Positions 43,801 to 53,490 are shown, counted from the stretch's first letter. The stretch is DNA of 64,000 bases from Nematostella vectensis (GCF_932526225.1 NC_064044.1:4705747-4769746), one strand, 5' to 3'. A program made the numbers and translations. Notes: generated by a model not told the origin, from the letters alone.

Positions 43801-45440
43801 TACTAGGGGGCGGGGGTTCAAATGGGCTGGCGGCGTAAAAATCTCGCTTCGCTCGGAAAACTCTCGGAGCCTCTGGTTTCGAGGGTAACACTGTGCGTAC
43901 CTGAATATAGGAGGGGATCTCCCCGGAGGCAACGCAAGAATCATGATTTCATATCGATCCTCTCTCCCTGTAGGTACCTGAATATCGGAGGGGATGTCCC
44001 CATAGGCGATGCGTTCAAGCTCTACTGGCATTTTGACCGCTACGAGAAAAATGGCGCCGTCGGCATCGTCCTCACCCTCTTCTTATACATCGTCACTCTC
44101 TTCACCTCATCCACAATCCTTTACATGTACTTCCTACGTCTCCATAACAACGGGCGCTTGATGGACGTCTATCACCGTCTCCATGCCGACGAGGACAACT
44201 TCCTGATTCCGTACGACTTGGAGGTGTCCAACGAGGAGTTGAACTTCATCTGCAAGAAGGCGGAGCAGTGGAGGGGGGAGGAGGGGGAGCGGAGGAAGAC
44301 GGCGGTGTATGACTACATATGGGAGGAGGAACAGGTACAGGAGCATCTCAAACATAAGATAACGCCCCATTTGCCTATGAAATAGAAATGATGATGAAGC
44401 TGATTATGACGATCTTTATGATGATAATGATAATGATGATGATAAAATGGATGGCGATGATTATGATGGATGAAGTTGATGATGATGATCTTTATGATGA
44501 TAATAATAATGATGAAATCGATGACGATGATTATTATGATGATGACAATGATAACTTTGATGATGAGGATGAAATCGACGACCGTGAAGATAAAGCTGGT
44601 GATGACGTTTATGATGATTGTGAAATTAATGACGATTATTTTGATGATGATTTCTAATTTCTCTATAGCTTTAACACTTGAATATCTCCCCCTGCGCACA
44701 CTCCTAGCTACACACCTTTGCTTTTGAACACACAAGCTAAGCACATTATAATCTCTAGGTGGACGAGTCAGAGATGGCTGGCGCCAATCACAAGAAGACC
44801 GGACACCGTGAGATCACCACCCACGTGTCCATCCACACTCTCCACCTTGATGGGCTTAGAGAGCTGTACAGACACTTCCTCAGGCTGCCGGACGGCGCTA
44901 TCGTGGAGGTATGCGAGTGAGCCTTAGAAGGGGGGGGGGGGGGAGGGGGACTTAAGGGAGGGGGGTTGGGTTCAGGGAGCTGTACAAACACTTCCTCGGG
45001 CTGCTTGTCGGCGCTATTGTGGAGGTATGCGAGCGTGCTTAGGAGCCGTAGAAGGGGGGAGGGGGAGGGACTTACGGGAGGGGAGCGAGGGGCGTTTTGC
45101 TCAGGAAGCTGGACAGACACAACAGGTAGTCTGACGTCACAGGGAAACCAGGCCCCACACTTCCAACGGCTTTCTAACAGCAACATTTGATCTGTCCCTT
45201 GAAACACCATATTTTCGCCCGCAGGTATTCAACGAGATGGGTCTAGCGGGTATGGACGAAGGGGTCAAACAAGCCCTGATCAAAGGAACAAGCTACCAGG
45301 GGATGGATAATACTGCTGCCTCACGGACGAGCCTGCGATCACGCATGCGCTCTCCATCAATGACAAGTGATACTTCGTTCACTCGTCCCTCTGTCATGCT
45401 AAAAGTTCCTAAGACCGCTATGGCGCCACTACCGGTTTAA
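25871..45440 (+). CDS. Large coiled-coil, C2-like, four-span membrane protein (1440 aa)
   Basis: Nineteen exons: 25871-26380, 27807-28596, 30289-30545, 30911-31072, 32285-32395, 33179-33320, 33745-33887, 34863-35032, 35100-35231, 37653-37844, 38426-38537, 39086-39346, 39906-40045, 40469-40687, 41104-41224, 42988-43121, 43974-44334, 44759-44908, 45225-45440. They join in frame to 4323 nt. An in-frame TAA seven codons upstream fixes the start. The order is: Lys/Glu-rich N-terminus; three acidic repeats of about 36 aa (roughly residues 250-355); a long charged coiled coil (about 450-620); a beta-rich C2-like region (about 625-840, with PAGRYVLMVSLYDRLGG and PGMILVFELFVLRG); a basic Ser-rich linker; and four hydrophobic spans between about 1075 and 1250, e.g. 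AVGIVLTLFLYIVTLF. The C-terminal tail is cytosolic if the N-terminus is. I do not recognise the family firmly. OFCC1/ojoplano-type membrane proteins are a weak, unverified suggestion. Classical ferlins differ in having many C2 domains and one span. Confidence 0.85.
26588..26897. mobile_element. MITE of about 310 bp with GGGGCGGA ends
   Basis: The ends GGGGCGGATACAGGGGGTGG and CCACCCCCCATTTTG...TCCGCCCCTGG are imperfect inverted repeats. A 27-bp internal sequence (TGGGGGTACTGTCCATGTAC) is duplicated at about 26691 and 26723. It lies in intron 1 of the 1440-aa gene. Confidence 0.7.
27343..27495. mobile_element. MITE with CAGxxGTAG ends, copy 2
   Basis: Direct-orientation relative of 21057-21205, with the same interior blocks and a CTACGCCCCTGG right end. 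It lies in intron 1 of the 1440-aa gene. Confidence 0.8.
27533..27764. repeat. 106-bp tandem duplication upstream of exon 2
   Basis: 27533-27638 and 27659-27764 are nearly identical (starting GATTGAGCATTTGTTTGAGC, ending GTTGCCAAGAAG), separated by 20 bp. The second copy ends 42 bp before the acceptor at 27806. Confidence 0.9.
28737..29247. mobile_element. Element with GCTTCTGGAATTACGCG ends, copy 1
   Basis: It shares several hundred bases with the element at 35651-36372, including GCGCTTGTGCGGAAGCGCGT near the left end and CCAGAAGCCCTG at the right end. Its left terminus is diverged (TCTTACGCGC). A further inverted piece, CCTCTGGAATTATGC at 29284-29298, abuts it. It lies in intron 2 of the 1440-aa gene. 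Confidence 0.75.
33543..33722. repeat. Tandem repeat adjoining the exon 7 acceptor
   Basis: About four units contain CACCTAGTTATTCTACAGC and TTTTCTAG. They end some 20 bp before the true acceptor at 33744, and each unit itself resembles a pyrimidine tract plus AG. Confidence 0.75.
35440..37610. repeat. About 60-bp minisatellite in intron 9, split by a transposon
   Basis: Units contain CATAGCTGTTGCGTCTCTAT, CATAGCGGTCGCTTCTC and CATAGTGGTTGCTTCTCTAC, strongly pyrimidine-rich on the sense strand. The array is broken by the element at 35651-36372 and runs nearly to the exon 10 acceptor at 37652. It yields long but spurious Phe/Ser/Leu/Cys-rich frames. Confidence 0.9.
35651..36372. mobile_element. 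DNA element with CAGGGCTTCTGGAATTA ends, copy 2, carrying a nested MITE
   Basis: The left end CAGGGCTTCTGGAATTACGC and right end GCATAATTCCAGAAGCCCTG are inverted repeats. A second element (35858-35971, ACCCTGGGTTCCAGAGGCT to AGCCTCTGGTCTCCAGGGT) is nested inside. Reading order gives the relative age: satellite first, outer element second, nested element last. Confidence 0.85.
37814..38145. repeat. Tandem copies of the exon 10 donor junction
   Basis: The first unit is the real end of exon 10 plus donor (GCAGACGGGCTAGCCGGATT, then AGTATGATGGGGTGAGTGAA). About five further copies of roughly 50-55 bp follow in intron 10. Some copies keep GTGAGT, others have GCGAGT. Confidence 0.9.
39324..39520. 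repeat. Tandem copies of the exon 12 donor junction
   Basis: The exon end and donor (CAGCCCGGCATGTTCTATAA, then GGTTTGTGAACTC and GAGAAAACGG) recur at about 39401-39448 (CAGCCCGACATGTTCTATAA, then TGTTTGTTCC). A more diverged third copy lies near 39468-39520. Confidence 0.85.
41275..42153. repeat. 73-bp minisatellite, about 12 copies (intron 15)
   Basis: Units beginning TACGAACAAATGCTTCACAT and ending CGCACTATTCCACGTAGT are almost identical along the array. Copies near the 5' end carry a few private changes. This is a recent, homogeneous expansion. Confidence 0.95.
43128..43400. repeat. Short degenerate repeat after the exon 16 donor
   Basis: Units such as TTGCGTTACAGTGCGGTCAT and GTGGCGTGACAGTGCGGTC alternate with a period of 14-15 or 30 bp, starting a few bases after the donor at 43122. 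Confidence 0.85.
43589..43973. repeat. Decoy copies of the exon 17 acceptor and exon start
   Basis: The exon 17 start (TACCTGAATATCGGAGGGGA) is preceded by related copies at about 43594 (TAGCTGAATATAGGAGGGGA) and 43899 (TACCTGAATATAGGAGGGGA), plus a more diverged one near 43673-43760. All are linked by ATATCGATCCTC-type pyrimidine tracts ending in TAG. Confidence 0.85.
43763..43886. mobile_element. MITE with CCCTGGGTTCCAGAGGCT ends
   Basis: A relative of the element nested at 35858-35971. Its ends are CCCTGGGTTCCAGAGGCT and GAGCCTCTGGTTTCGAGGG. It is inserted among the acceptor copies of intron 16. Related half-ends occur near 23736-23818 and 55237-55258. Confidence 0.75.
44388..44655. repeat. 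GAT/GATGAT low-complexity tract (intron 17)
   Basis: A degenerate GAT-rich sequence just after exon 17. It produces an Asp-rich frame on one strand and an Ile-rich frame on the other; neither is credible as a gene. Confidence 0.85.
44970..45040. repeat. Duplicate of the exon 18 3' half plus donor
   Basis: GAGCTGTACAAACACTTCCT onward copies the end of exon 18 (44861-44924), including GTGGAG followed by GTATGC. It lies in intron 18 between G-rich tracts; a fragment of a third copy occurs near 45098-45122. Confidence 0.85.
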
Positions 45441-46851
45441 TTGTGCGTTACACAAGTAGAAAGGACAGTTAATTAACTTAACTTATTACGGGCCCTGTCG
45501 GGGGAAGGGGTGGGGGGAGCGATTGTCCGTATTGCATTGCTCGTCTTTTGGCTGGAGAGGTTTTAATGAACGGTTGTCCCATTGTAAATAATGTAGATAT
45601 GAATCTTTGTTAAATCATACTTGCTGTTCAAGTCAGAACGGCTAATGCATAACAGTGGTGTAGTAAAATATAAAAACTCTACACCCTAAAGCCATAAACA
45701 TATCTCGAAGAGGCAGCATCGTAAGATGAAAATCTTTTTTTAATAGACTTCTCCTTTTACGCTTTTTTTTAACAGTTTATCTAGTTGGTTTCCTTTTTCC
45801 AGTTTTATTCCTGGCGCACGATTTCTTATTTTTACTTTTATTAAGATGGACTGACATGACGGAAAAACATGACATGACGCTTCAAATAAGCCCATTTCAC
45901 ATCTAATAAGGCGGAAAACTTCTCTTAGTACTTAGTGAGTAATAGCCAACAAAATATCAAGTGCGACTTTTTTTAAATTGATGCGACTTTTTGTAAAGTG
46001 CCATTGAAATTTGAGCTTTTCGTCCCCGAGCCCATAGAGCCCATACATAGCGCGAGAATGATCAAGAAAAAAATATTTTTAAAAGCCAAAAACTGGGAAT
46101 GTGCATTTCGGCCTCACGTTATTTGTGTTTTGAAAATCATTTCGGAATACAAGGGACCAATGGCTATTGTAAGACATCGTGTCTTTATCTATCTCGAATT
46201 GCGCACTTCCATGTTTTTCCGTCATGTCAGATGGACTAATATGGCTAAATTTCACTTTTTAATCTAATGTCTATCATATGATTTTATAGTTATTTATGTT
46301 TTAGTCATGTAGATATCAAAAGGAAAGACTCCTTTATTTAAAAGATGTTAGCTAGCGTGTTAGCTGAAACGAATAGTGACCTCATAAACGTTCCTTATAT
46401 GGCAGTGTTCTCGTGCATCGGTATTTTTATACATATTTTAGTTATATTTTTATACTTTATACATCAAGCCACTATTACATATATGAGCAAAATATCAACA
46501 AACGGTCTATGTTCTGTTTAGACGTTGTTTATTCTTATCCATTTTAACCAGACATGCCTTGAACTAGTTATGGTAGAACCAAATCTCGGTCCCAGGGCCT
46601 TTCTTATTTCTGCGCACGCGTCGCCGCTGGCTTAAAGGTTCACAGGCTCCGGAAGAAAGCAAAGGATTGTGCGCGCACGACGTTCATGTTTCGTCATGTC
46701 GCTGAGACCTTAGCGGAATTATATCGTTCGAGGTCTTGATTGATAAGGTTGAAAAAATCTTATCATTTATTTTACCAAAGAAATCACAACCTCTTTTTCT
46801 GATAATAGCCCTTTGAATCGTGGTAGAAACCATTGCGCGCGCCCTTAAAAG
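45441..46851. other. Intergenic region with one MITE
   Basis: This covers the 3' UTR of the 1440-aa gene and its downstream flank. No canonical AATAAA was spotted close to the stop codon. Apart from the MITE at 45852-46229 nothing is recognised. Confidence 0.5.
45852..46229. mobile_element. MITE with TGACATGACGGAAAAAC termini, copy 2 (inverted)
   Basis: TGACATGACGGAAAAAC at the left and TTTTTCCGTCATGTCA at the right are inverted repeats. The interior matches 9492-9861 in reverse complement (for example CTTCAAATAAGCCCATTTCA). Confidence 0.88.
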
Positions 46852-46859
46852 TGACGTCA
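46852..46859. promoter_or_regulatory. CRE-like site upstream of the 137-aa gene
   Basis: A perfect TGACGTCA palindrome lies 66 bp before the ATG at 46926, the spacing expected of a CREB/ATF proximal promoter element. Binding is inferred, not shown. Confidence 0.4.
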
Positions 46860-46925
46860 CAAACATTCCCGCCAAGAACAAATCACATGACCTATTGTGC
46901 GCACTAAACGCGAAAGAAAACAAAA

Positions 46926-49007
46926 ATGGCAGAGCTTCCGGTGGTCGGCTGGAAGCAATTCCTCTGCGACGCAAAGCACAAATTAGCTAAGTCCCTCGGG
47001 TTGGGTTCAGACAGAATGGATAAGTACAGAATCGCGCCGGAAGTGGAAGAAAACAAGAAAGACCCAGAGGGGGCAGCTGAAACAACCGTGCGGCGACCAC
47101 GACAGCAGCCGTTTGATGCAGGAGGACTGTGGGGTGGGTAGTGTTCGCTGTGTGTGTGATTTTCTTTAGCTCATTAGTTGTAGAGCCTCGTGCAAATAGC
47201 CCCAATATCGGCACGAATTTCTGGCAGCGCCTTGATTCAGCTGACAAGACGAGGGATGGTCAGCGAGCTACTTCCGCGAAGCAGCCTACCCCAAAAAACT
47301 TGAATAACAATACTTGCTGTTTTTGCCATGGTGTTGAAAACAGCGCACTATGACGATACACAAACACAGCAAGATCACGGTGCACGAACACTGTATGATC
47401 ATGGTACACGAATACTGTACGACCACGGTACACAAACACTACGATCACGGTGCACGAACACTGTATGATCATGGTACACGAATACTGTACGATCACGGTA
47501 CACGAAAACTGTACGATCACGGTGCACGAACACTGTATGATCATGGTACACGAATACTGTACGATCACGGTACACGAATACTGTACGATCACGGTACACG
47601 AACACTGTACGATCACGATACGCGAAAACTGCACGGTCATCACGGTACACGAACACTGTACGCTCACGATACGCGAAAACTGCACGGTCATCACGGTACA
47701 CGAATACTGCACGATCACGAACACTTTACGATCACGATACGCGAAAACTGCACGGTCATCACGGTACACGAACAATGCAGATTACGGTACACGAACAAGG
47801 CATGATCACGGTACTTCACTTTAATAAATTGCGCTACCTATTGTACAATATGTCAGTGCGCAGCGCAGAGCCGAGTCTAAAGCCCAGCGTGGAAGGCCTC
47901 TGGGCAGCCTCTCATGTCAATTACAGGCAGTAGAAGGTTGTTCCAAAGTCTCAGTGCCTGGGGCAAAAAACAATATATATGTCAGTTCTAGCGTTAGGAA
48001 TAGTATAGAATTCAGAGTGTTGAGTGCGGGGCAAGGCGCGAGACGGTTTCCTCAGATCTTCGAGTGGCAGGATAGAGGCATTATTTAGGCCACTGTTTAG
48101 AAGCACCAATGATGAGGTGCGCCTGCGGTCTTCGAGTGGCTGCCAACCCAGTTTGGAAAGGTGGCGCGTCATTGAGCCGGGTTCGAAGGAGAAGTAGTCT
48201 GCCGTAACAAAGCGTGCTGCGCGCCTCTGGGCTATTTCGATTCCGACGATGAGTTTGCTGGTATGCGGGTCCCAGATAGCACTTGCATATTCCAACAGCG
48301 GCCTAACGAGGCCAACGTTTGTGTCACAAAAGTACATGTACACGAACACGGTACACGAACTAGGCACGATCACGCTACACGAACACTCTACGATCACGAT
48401 ACGCCAAAACTGCACGATCACGGTACACGAACACGGTACACGAACAACACATGATAAACGACCACTGTACGATCACGGTACACGAACTAGGCACCATCAC
48501 GGTACACGAACAAGGCACGAGCACTGTACGATCATGGTACATGAACAAGGCATGACCACAGTACACGAACACGGTGCACGAAGTAGGCACGATACACGAG
48601 CACTGTACATTCACGGTACACAAGCACCAGTAGCGGATCTAGGAGGAGTGTTTAGGGGGTTTAAACCCCCCTTCCCCCTTTGGGATGCCAGAAAGCCATA
48701 TGTAACAGAAAAAGTACAGATTTGTACTAATTGGAGAGAACAGACCTGACCTGTTGACCACGCCGATCGCTTATACATGTGACTTACTTTGCAAATTCCA
48801 GTGCAAAACCTTGATGATTGTACTGACTGGACAGACGAACTATGTTCGCTGGAGCAGATTATACTAGAGGACGAACAAAGTACGGAGCCGACCAACACGA
48901 CACCACGCCATGGGGACACCGCTATCAACACGGAAAACTCACAAGAGGAGGCGCAATGCATGACGGGAGACTGCGCGCGCACCCGTGAAACGCCCGAAAA
49001 CGTGTGA
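46926..49007 (+). CDS. Unrecognised 137-aa protein, two exons
   Basis: Exon 1 is 46926-47133 and exon 2 is 48802-49007. The donor (G then GTGGGT) and acceptor (TTCCAG) join in phase 1 to give 414 nt. The start ATG sits in a good context (CAAAAATGGC) and has a CRE-like palindrome upstream; AATAAA follows 118 bp after the stop. The N-terminal third (VVGWKQFLCDAKHKLAKSLG) could form an amphipathic helix. The middle is basic and disordered (TTVRRPRQQPFD), and the C-terminal part is acidic with four cysteines. There is no signal peptide, membrane span or family motif I recognise. If the intron were retained the frame would end six bases into it (TAG at 47139). That it is a real gene is supported by the splice-compatible frames, not by homology. 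Confidence 0.6.
47351..48630. repeat. 24-bp satellite, interrupted by a LINE fragment
   Basis: Units of GATCACGGTACACGAACACT plus GTAC run from about 47351 to 47815 and again from about 48336 to 48630. The gap is filled by a minus-strand reverse transcriptase remnant. The unit is a multiple of three, so false frames run through the array on both strands. It lies in the intron of the 137-aa gene. Confidence 0.92.
47873..48335 (-). pseudogene. 3' fragment of a non-LTR retrotransposon reverse transcriptase
   Basis: Minus-strand translation shows the usual C-terminus of CR1/jockey-type reverse transcriptases: VRPLLEYASAIWDPHTSKL, then QRRAARFVT, then LGWQPLEDRR. After a frameshift in the T-run near 47970 it reads FLPQALRLWNNLL and ends in a TAG near 47873. 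Polymerase and endonuclease domains are absent, so it is a 5'-truncated, frameshifted dead copy. The sequence up to about 47816 is probably the LINE 3' tail. Confidence 0.85.
48640..48690. repeat. One end of a CAGTAGCGGATCTAGG-type MITE
   Basis: CAGTAGCGGATCTAGG followed by TTTAGGGGGTTTAAACCCCC resembles the termini of the element at 21503-22724. No matching right end was found before exon 2, so it may be truncated. Confidence 0.4.
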
Positions 49008-49124
49008 ACTGTTTGTTTGTGTACTTTTGTACATTTCTTGTTTCCTAAAACCGTTGATATACCCCGTGTTTCATAGTACCATATATTAGGTATAAACAGA
49101 CAACTTGCAATGGATACATATATA

Positions 49125-49130
49125 AATAAA
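49125..49130 (+). terminator. Polyadenylation signal of the 137-aa gene
   Basis: AATAAA lies 118 bp downstream of the stop codon; another AATAAA occurs near 49160. Confidence 0.55.
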
Positions 49131-49356
49131 GATTTATTTGGTCAGTGTTCACATCGAGAAAATAAACAACACTTAAGAATACGCGGTGTTTGCATTTCAT
49201 TTTTTTCTGCATGGCGCTCGTTTTCCCAGACCAAAGTCTGGGTTCTCTTTGAACACGGGGAGATCGCTTAAGGTCTTTTGAAGGTTGATCAAGGGCAGAC
49301 TCGTTTTGACGCCAGAACAACCAATCAAAACAAAGATCAAAGATTCTGCGCAGGTT

Positions 49357-49363
49357 TATAAAA
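49357..49363 (+). promoter_or_regulatory. TATA box (with upstream CCAAT) of the SDR gene
   Basis: TATAAAA lies 73 bp before the ATG at 49436, and a CCAAT motif lies at about 49321. The upstream gene's polyadenylation signal is only some 230 bp away, so the promoter is compact. Confidence 0.55.
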
Positions 49364-49435
49364 TTCGACACTCGCTGAACTTTGAACAAACGTCACGGAA
49401 GCTCTGGGTTTGTCGCTAAATTTTCCTATTTCACG

Positions 49436-52400
49436 ATGGCTAACCTAGTTCTAGAGACACTTCAACTACTTGCAACCTTATTTCTACATTATGTAATTGC
49501 GTTCGCACGCCTTTTTGTACCTGTTCCGCGAAAATCTATCCAAGATGAAATCGTCCTTATCACGGGAGCTGGAAGCGGAATTGGGAAAGGAATGGCGATT
49601 GAGTTCGCGAAAATTGGGGCTAAAATTGTCTGTGTGGATATCAACAAACAAGCGAATGACCAGACAGTGGAGGTAATTAAGAGTTTGAATCAGAAAGCGT
49701 TCGGTTACAAGTGCGACTGTAGTAGTCGGGAAGATATCTACCGGGTTGCCGATATTGTGAAGAGAGAAGTTGGCGAAGTGACAATCTTGGTAAATAACGC
49801 AGGAATCGTCAGCGGGAAAAAGTTTCTGGATACCGAAGATTGGATGATTCAGAAAACCATGGAAGTCAACACGATGGCCCACTTCTGGGTAAGTTATTTT
49901 TATGTGGTTGTTTTTTACGTACAGTACATGTGGGCTTCAACTCCCCTCCTTCGTAAAAAGATGAGAAACCGAACCCCCCCCCCCCCCCACTCCCCCTCTA
50001 AAAAGTCTTCTGAATAATACCCATCTATAAAAGCGTATTCTCAATAGAAAAGACGTTCATTAAATAAACAAAATATTCGCATTTCATTTGTGTTGCGCTG
50101 GTGCTTGTGTTTGAGTTTGTTTTTGCTCTTGCATCCTAGTGAGAACCAAACTAAATATAACCTTTAGATAGCATAGCCCATTGTTGTATTCTCCTGTTGC
50201 AGATTCTCGCCCTCAATCCTGACTACATTGTGTTTACATTGCAGACTGTCAAGTCCTTCCTGCCAAGTATGCTGGCCAAAAACCATGGCCACGTGGTTAA
50301 TATCGCATCCTCAGCCGGTTTTTTTGGTGTCCCTGGAATGTGTGATTACTGTTCCTCTAAGTTTGGTGCTGTCGGCTTTGATGAGTCCCTTAGAATGGAG
50401 TTGTCCTCCTTAGGGAAAACTGGCGTGAAGACAACTGTTGTTTGCCCTTATTACATCAATACTGGCATGTTCGATGGAGTGAAAACTAGGTATGGGACCA
50501 TCTCTACAAGTATGCTTACATTAAATATTATCTGTCAATATTCTTTGTTATCCTAGGACAATACCCAGTATACTACATCAAGCTTTCATCAGCTGATTTA
50601 ACACATTGACCCCTCAACCGGCCTGTACCGGCTTTGGGAAGTACCCACAGCCCAAAAAATTCATAAATGCAAATTAAACACATTAAGATGAAGATACTCA
50701 GGCATCTGTCTAAGGGATAAATGGTCTTGAAGATATGCATCCAACCAAGGTGTTGGCAACTACTCTTAAGCCAAATAATAGCACAGGTTCTTTGACAAAT
50801 TTCAAATCAAACAAGGAAAGAAAAGCAGAATAACCCCTCTCAATAAAACGCTCAAAATACAACACAAGGGAGAGAGATCAGCAAACACAGCTCAAGACAC
50901 AAATAGATACCGTTATTCTGATCCTCCAGGTTCATTTCCATGGCCTCAAAACACAATATCCACTCCTTGAAGGCTTGTAAAACCACAAAGATGCCTTTAC
51001 GGATTGCAAAGCATTCTGGGAGATCCAGGGAAAAATTCACGAGGGGAGGGCCAGTCAACACTCCTCTCCCCAAAGTCAGATGTTTTTTTTTAAGTCTTTT
51101 CACCCCGAAGCCAAACAAATCAATTCCAGGTCATACAGACCCAGAATAGCAGTGTAAACAATTTTGGAATCATTTTGGTTTCAGGAAAGACAGCATTTAG
51201 GAGAGCTGTGGTGATTCATTAGAAAATTATTTTCTCATCCAGGCAAAGCCAAACAAGAAAAAATCATCATGAATCCACCTTTGCTTGCAAATATCCATAA
51301 ACAAAGCACTCAGTTATGCCCCAAAAGACTTCATGATGTCCTGAAACACTCTCCTAATATGCTCATAGCTGTATTTTTGATGAAAAATACAAGCAACCAT
51401 CAACTTGTGCTGGCTTCAGCACAACGACGAGGGATTAAAAGTAGGGACCGCAAAGCACTGTTGGAAGACTTGGATACCACTGACTAGGTGCAGCTGTGTT
51501 TGACTTTGACGGGCTGTATAAAACTCAGAATAGGGTGGGAGGTATCTGTTTTCAATCTGTTTTTTTGTAAATTCAGCTCAAAAATAGCCAAGAGTCAATG
51601 GGTTAAGGAAGTGCATGCTTTTGGCAAATTAGGCTTTGATTTTGGATTGTTATTTTAAGATTCCATCACAAGATGTATCTTCCAATGGATAATGAATAGA
51701 ATCAAAAAGCATAAACTGTCAAACAATGGATAATGAATACAATGACAAAGATCCCTAAGATTGATCCCTAAGTGACTGACTAGTCTATTTTCTCGGGACT
51801 TATGACTTTGTCACATTTGTATGTTTTCTCTATTGCAACTTGTCATGCAATAGAATAATTACAAGCTGCACGCCCATTTTCTTACTTGTGACATCCCCTT
51901 TGCAACTTATTTTTCTAGAACTCACTTCTTCTTTCTGCAACAAATTTCTCAAAGTCACAGAAAAAAACCTCTTATGTGACATGGCATTTGTGACTTTTGA
52001 AATTAATTCTTTGTGAGACAAGTTGCAGGCCCTTACCCAGGATTTGGGGTGTGAAATCCGAAAAAGTGGACCTAATTTTTCCAGGGGGGGGGGGGGATGA
52101 GTTCTCTAATAAAAGTCTGACTACCCCAGAGAAAACAACAATGGGATTTTTTTATGCCTTTGCAGTATCTTCACGGGACGTTTATTGTCGAATTTGGCTA
52201 CGTACCAGAGTGATCTAGTTTATGCTTTACAGTTTTGTCTATTGAAAACCTAAAGTAGACATTCGGCCGTTCTGGGCACCCCCAGCACCCCCCTGGGTAT
52301 GGGCTTAAGTTGCCCCTGAAAAGTGCATGTGTGAACAGGGCTTAAGAGATGCCTGTCCTAAAATAATGTTATCTATAATTAGTAAGTCACTTATGATTAT

Positions 52401-53256
52401 GTCAAAGGATCTTTTACTACATGGAACCTGCACTTTAGGATACTGGTTCAAACATATATTTTTTAATGTGCATATCATAGAAATAAATAAAATATAAATT
52501 TAATTTTCATTGTCATGATTGCCATATAAGGCCTATGAAAAGAAAAGAACCTAATTTGCCAAAATTATTGGCAAATTCCTCAGTACATATATAAGAAACT
52601 ATTTAGCAAAACTTGAAATTATGTACTACGCTCTTATTTCGGATTTGTACTTATTCTAGTATTCAGAAATTTTATAACAAAATGATTAAATAGAAAATGT
52701 CGAAGAGTTCATAACGACATCATTTGCAATTACAGGTTTCCATTGTTGTTGCCAATCCTCGACCCTGACTGGGTGGTGAAGGAGATTGTGGATGCTGTAC
52801 TCAGGAACAAAGAAGTCCTCATCCTGCCAAAGATTCTTTCTTTCTTCCTTGTTATAAAATGGTAAGTGGCTGACTGCATGAAAGTGGTCTTTTCTTGAAT
52901 CACCAAATTTACTTGAAGGAACCCCTCTATTCAGTAAATCTCAACAAATGAGGTTTGACAGTCTCCTGCACTTTTGTCGTTAGCGCCTGAAAATAAGTGG
53001 TGAGGAATTTCAGACTGTTTTGCAGGAGACAATCGGGGTTACCAGTTATTCCTCAATTCTCTTCTCCTTGAGTATTGCACTAAACAGTTTCATAATATTA
53101 TATAAGGATTTAAGGATTCTTTATGTTTTGTTCTGAGTCCATTTCTATTATTCTTCTCATAGGATTATTCCAAGCTCTTCGTATGTACTTCTTGCTAATT
53201 ATTTTGGCATAAGCAACTCGATGGAGAGTTTCCGCGGCCGTGCCAAGAAAGACTAG
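49436..53256 (+). CDS. Membrane-anchored short-chain dehydrogenase, SDR16C / RDH10-like
   Basis: Exons 49436-49888, 50245-50489, 52736-52861, 53163-53256 join to 918 nt, 305 aa, the usual family length. The N-terminal hydrophobic helix (about 4-29) would anchor it in the ER or lipid-droplet membrane. The Rossmann motif is TGAGSGIG (43-50), with Asp68 after the second strand suggesting NAD(H). NNAG lies at 120-123. The active site is Asn145, Ser173 or Ser174, and the Y186-C-S-S-K190 motif. PYYINTGMF and the final SMESFRGRAKKD resemble SDR16C retinol or fatty-alcohol dehydrogenases (RDH10, RDHE2/SDR16C5). Relatives oxidise all-trans-retinol to retinal; the substrate here is not shown. ATG 49436 is the first ATG in frame and directly precedes the anchor. 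Exon 2 starts after 'acattgcag'; an earlier acceptor-like 'tgttgcag' at about 50202 would add 42 nt of intronic frame and is less likely. Confidence 0.92.
52024..52308. mobile_element. MITE of about 285 bp with GCCCTTACCCAGG ends
   Basis: GGCCCTTACCCAGGATTTGG at the left and CCCCCCTGGGTATGGGCTTA at the right are imperfect inverted repeats around G- and C-runs. It lies in intron 2 of the SDR gene. A CGCTTACCCAGG sequence near 54485 may be another end of this family. Confidence 0.55.
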
Positions 53257-53490
53257 GTTGGATTGGTCAGTACATAACAAAGTTGCAATAACTAAAGAAA
53301 AATGTCAGAGGTCAGCCCTCTTATAACCCAAATGTACAAGGTTTGAAAGTCTTTCAAGTTCTAATTGAATATAGAAATGTTTAAATATAGAGTCATTTTT
53401 TGAGTTCAGAGTTTAATGCAGTTCCAAACAGGGTTCTCCTTTTTTTGGTAGCCTTGTAACAAATAATTTTACTACTGTTTCACTCCCTTA

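Noticed and set aside
44388..44744. Asp-rich and Ile-rich frames on opposite strands
   Set aside because: GAT-type low-complexity intron sequence after exon 17.
25871..45440. Calling the large gene a ferlin
   Set aside because: Ferlins have five to seven C2 domains and one C-terminal span; this protein has one C2-like region and about four spans.
47260..47824. Val/Tyr/Arg/Asp- and His/Gly/Thr-rich repeat proteins
   Set aside because: Frames through the 24-bp satellite whose unit length is a multiple of three.
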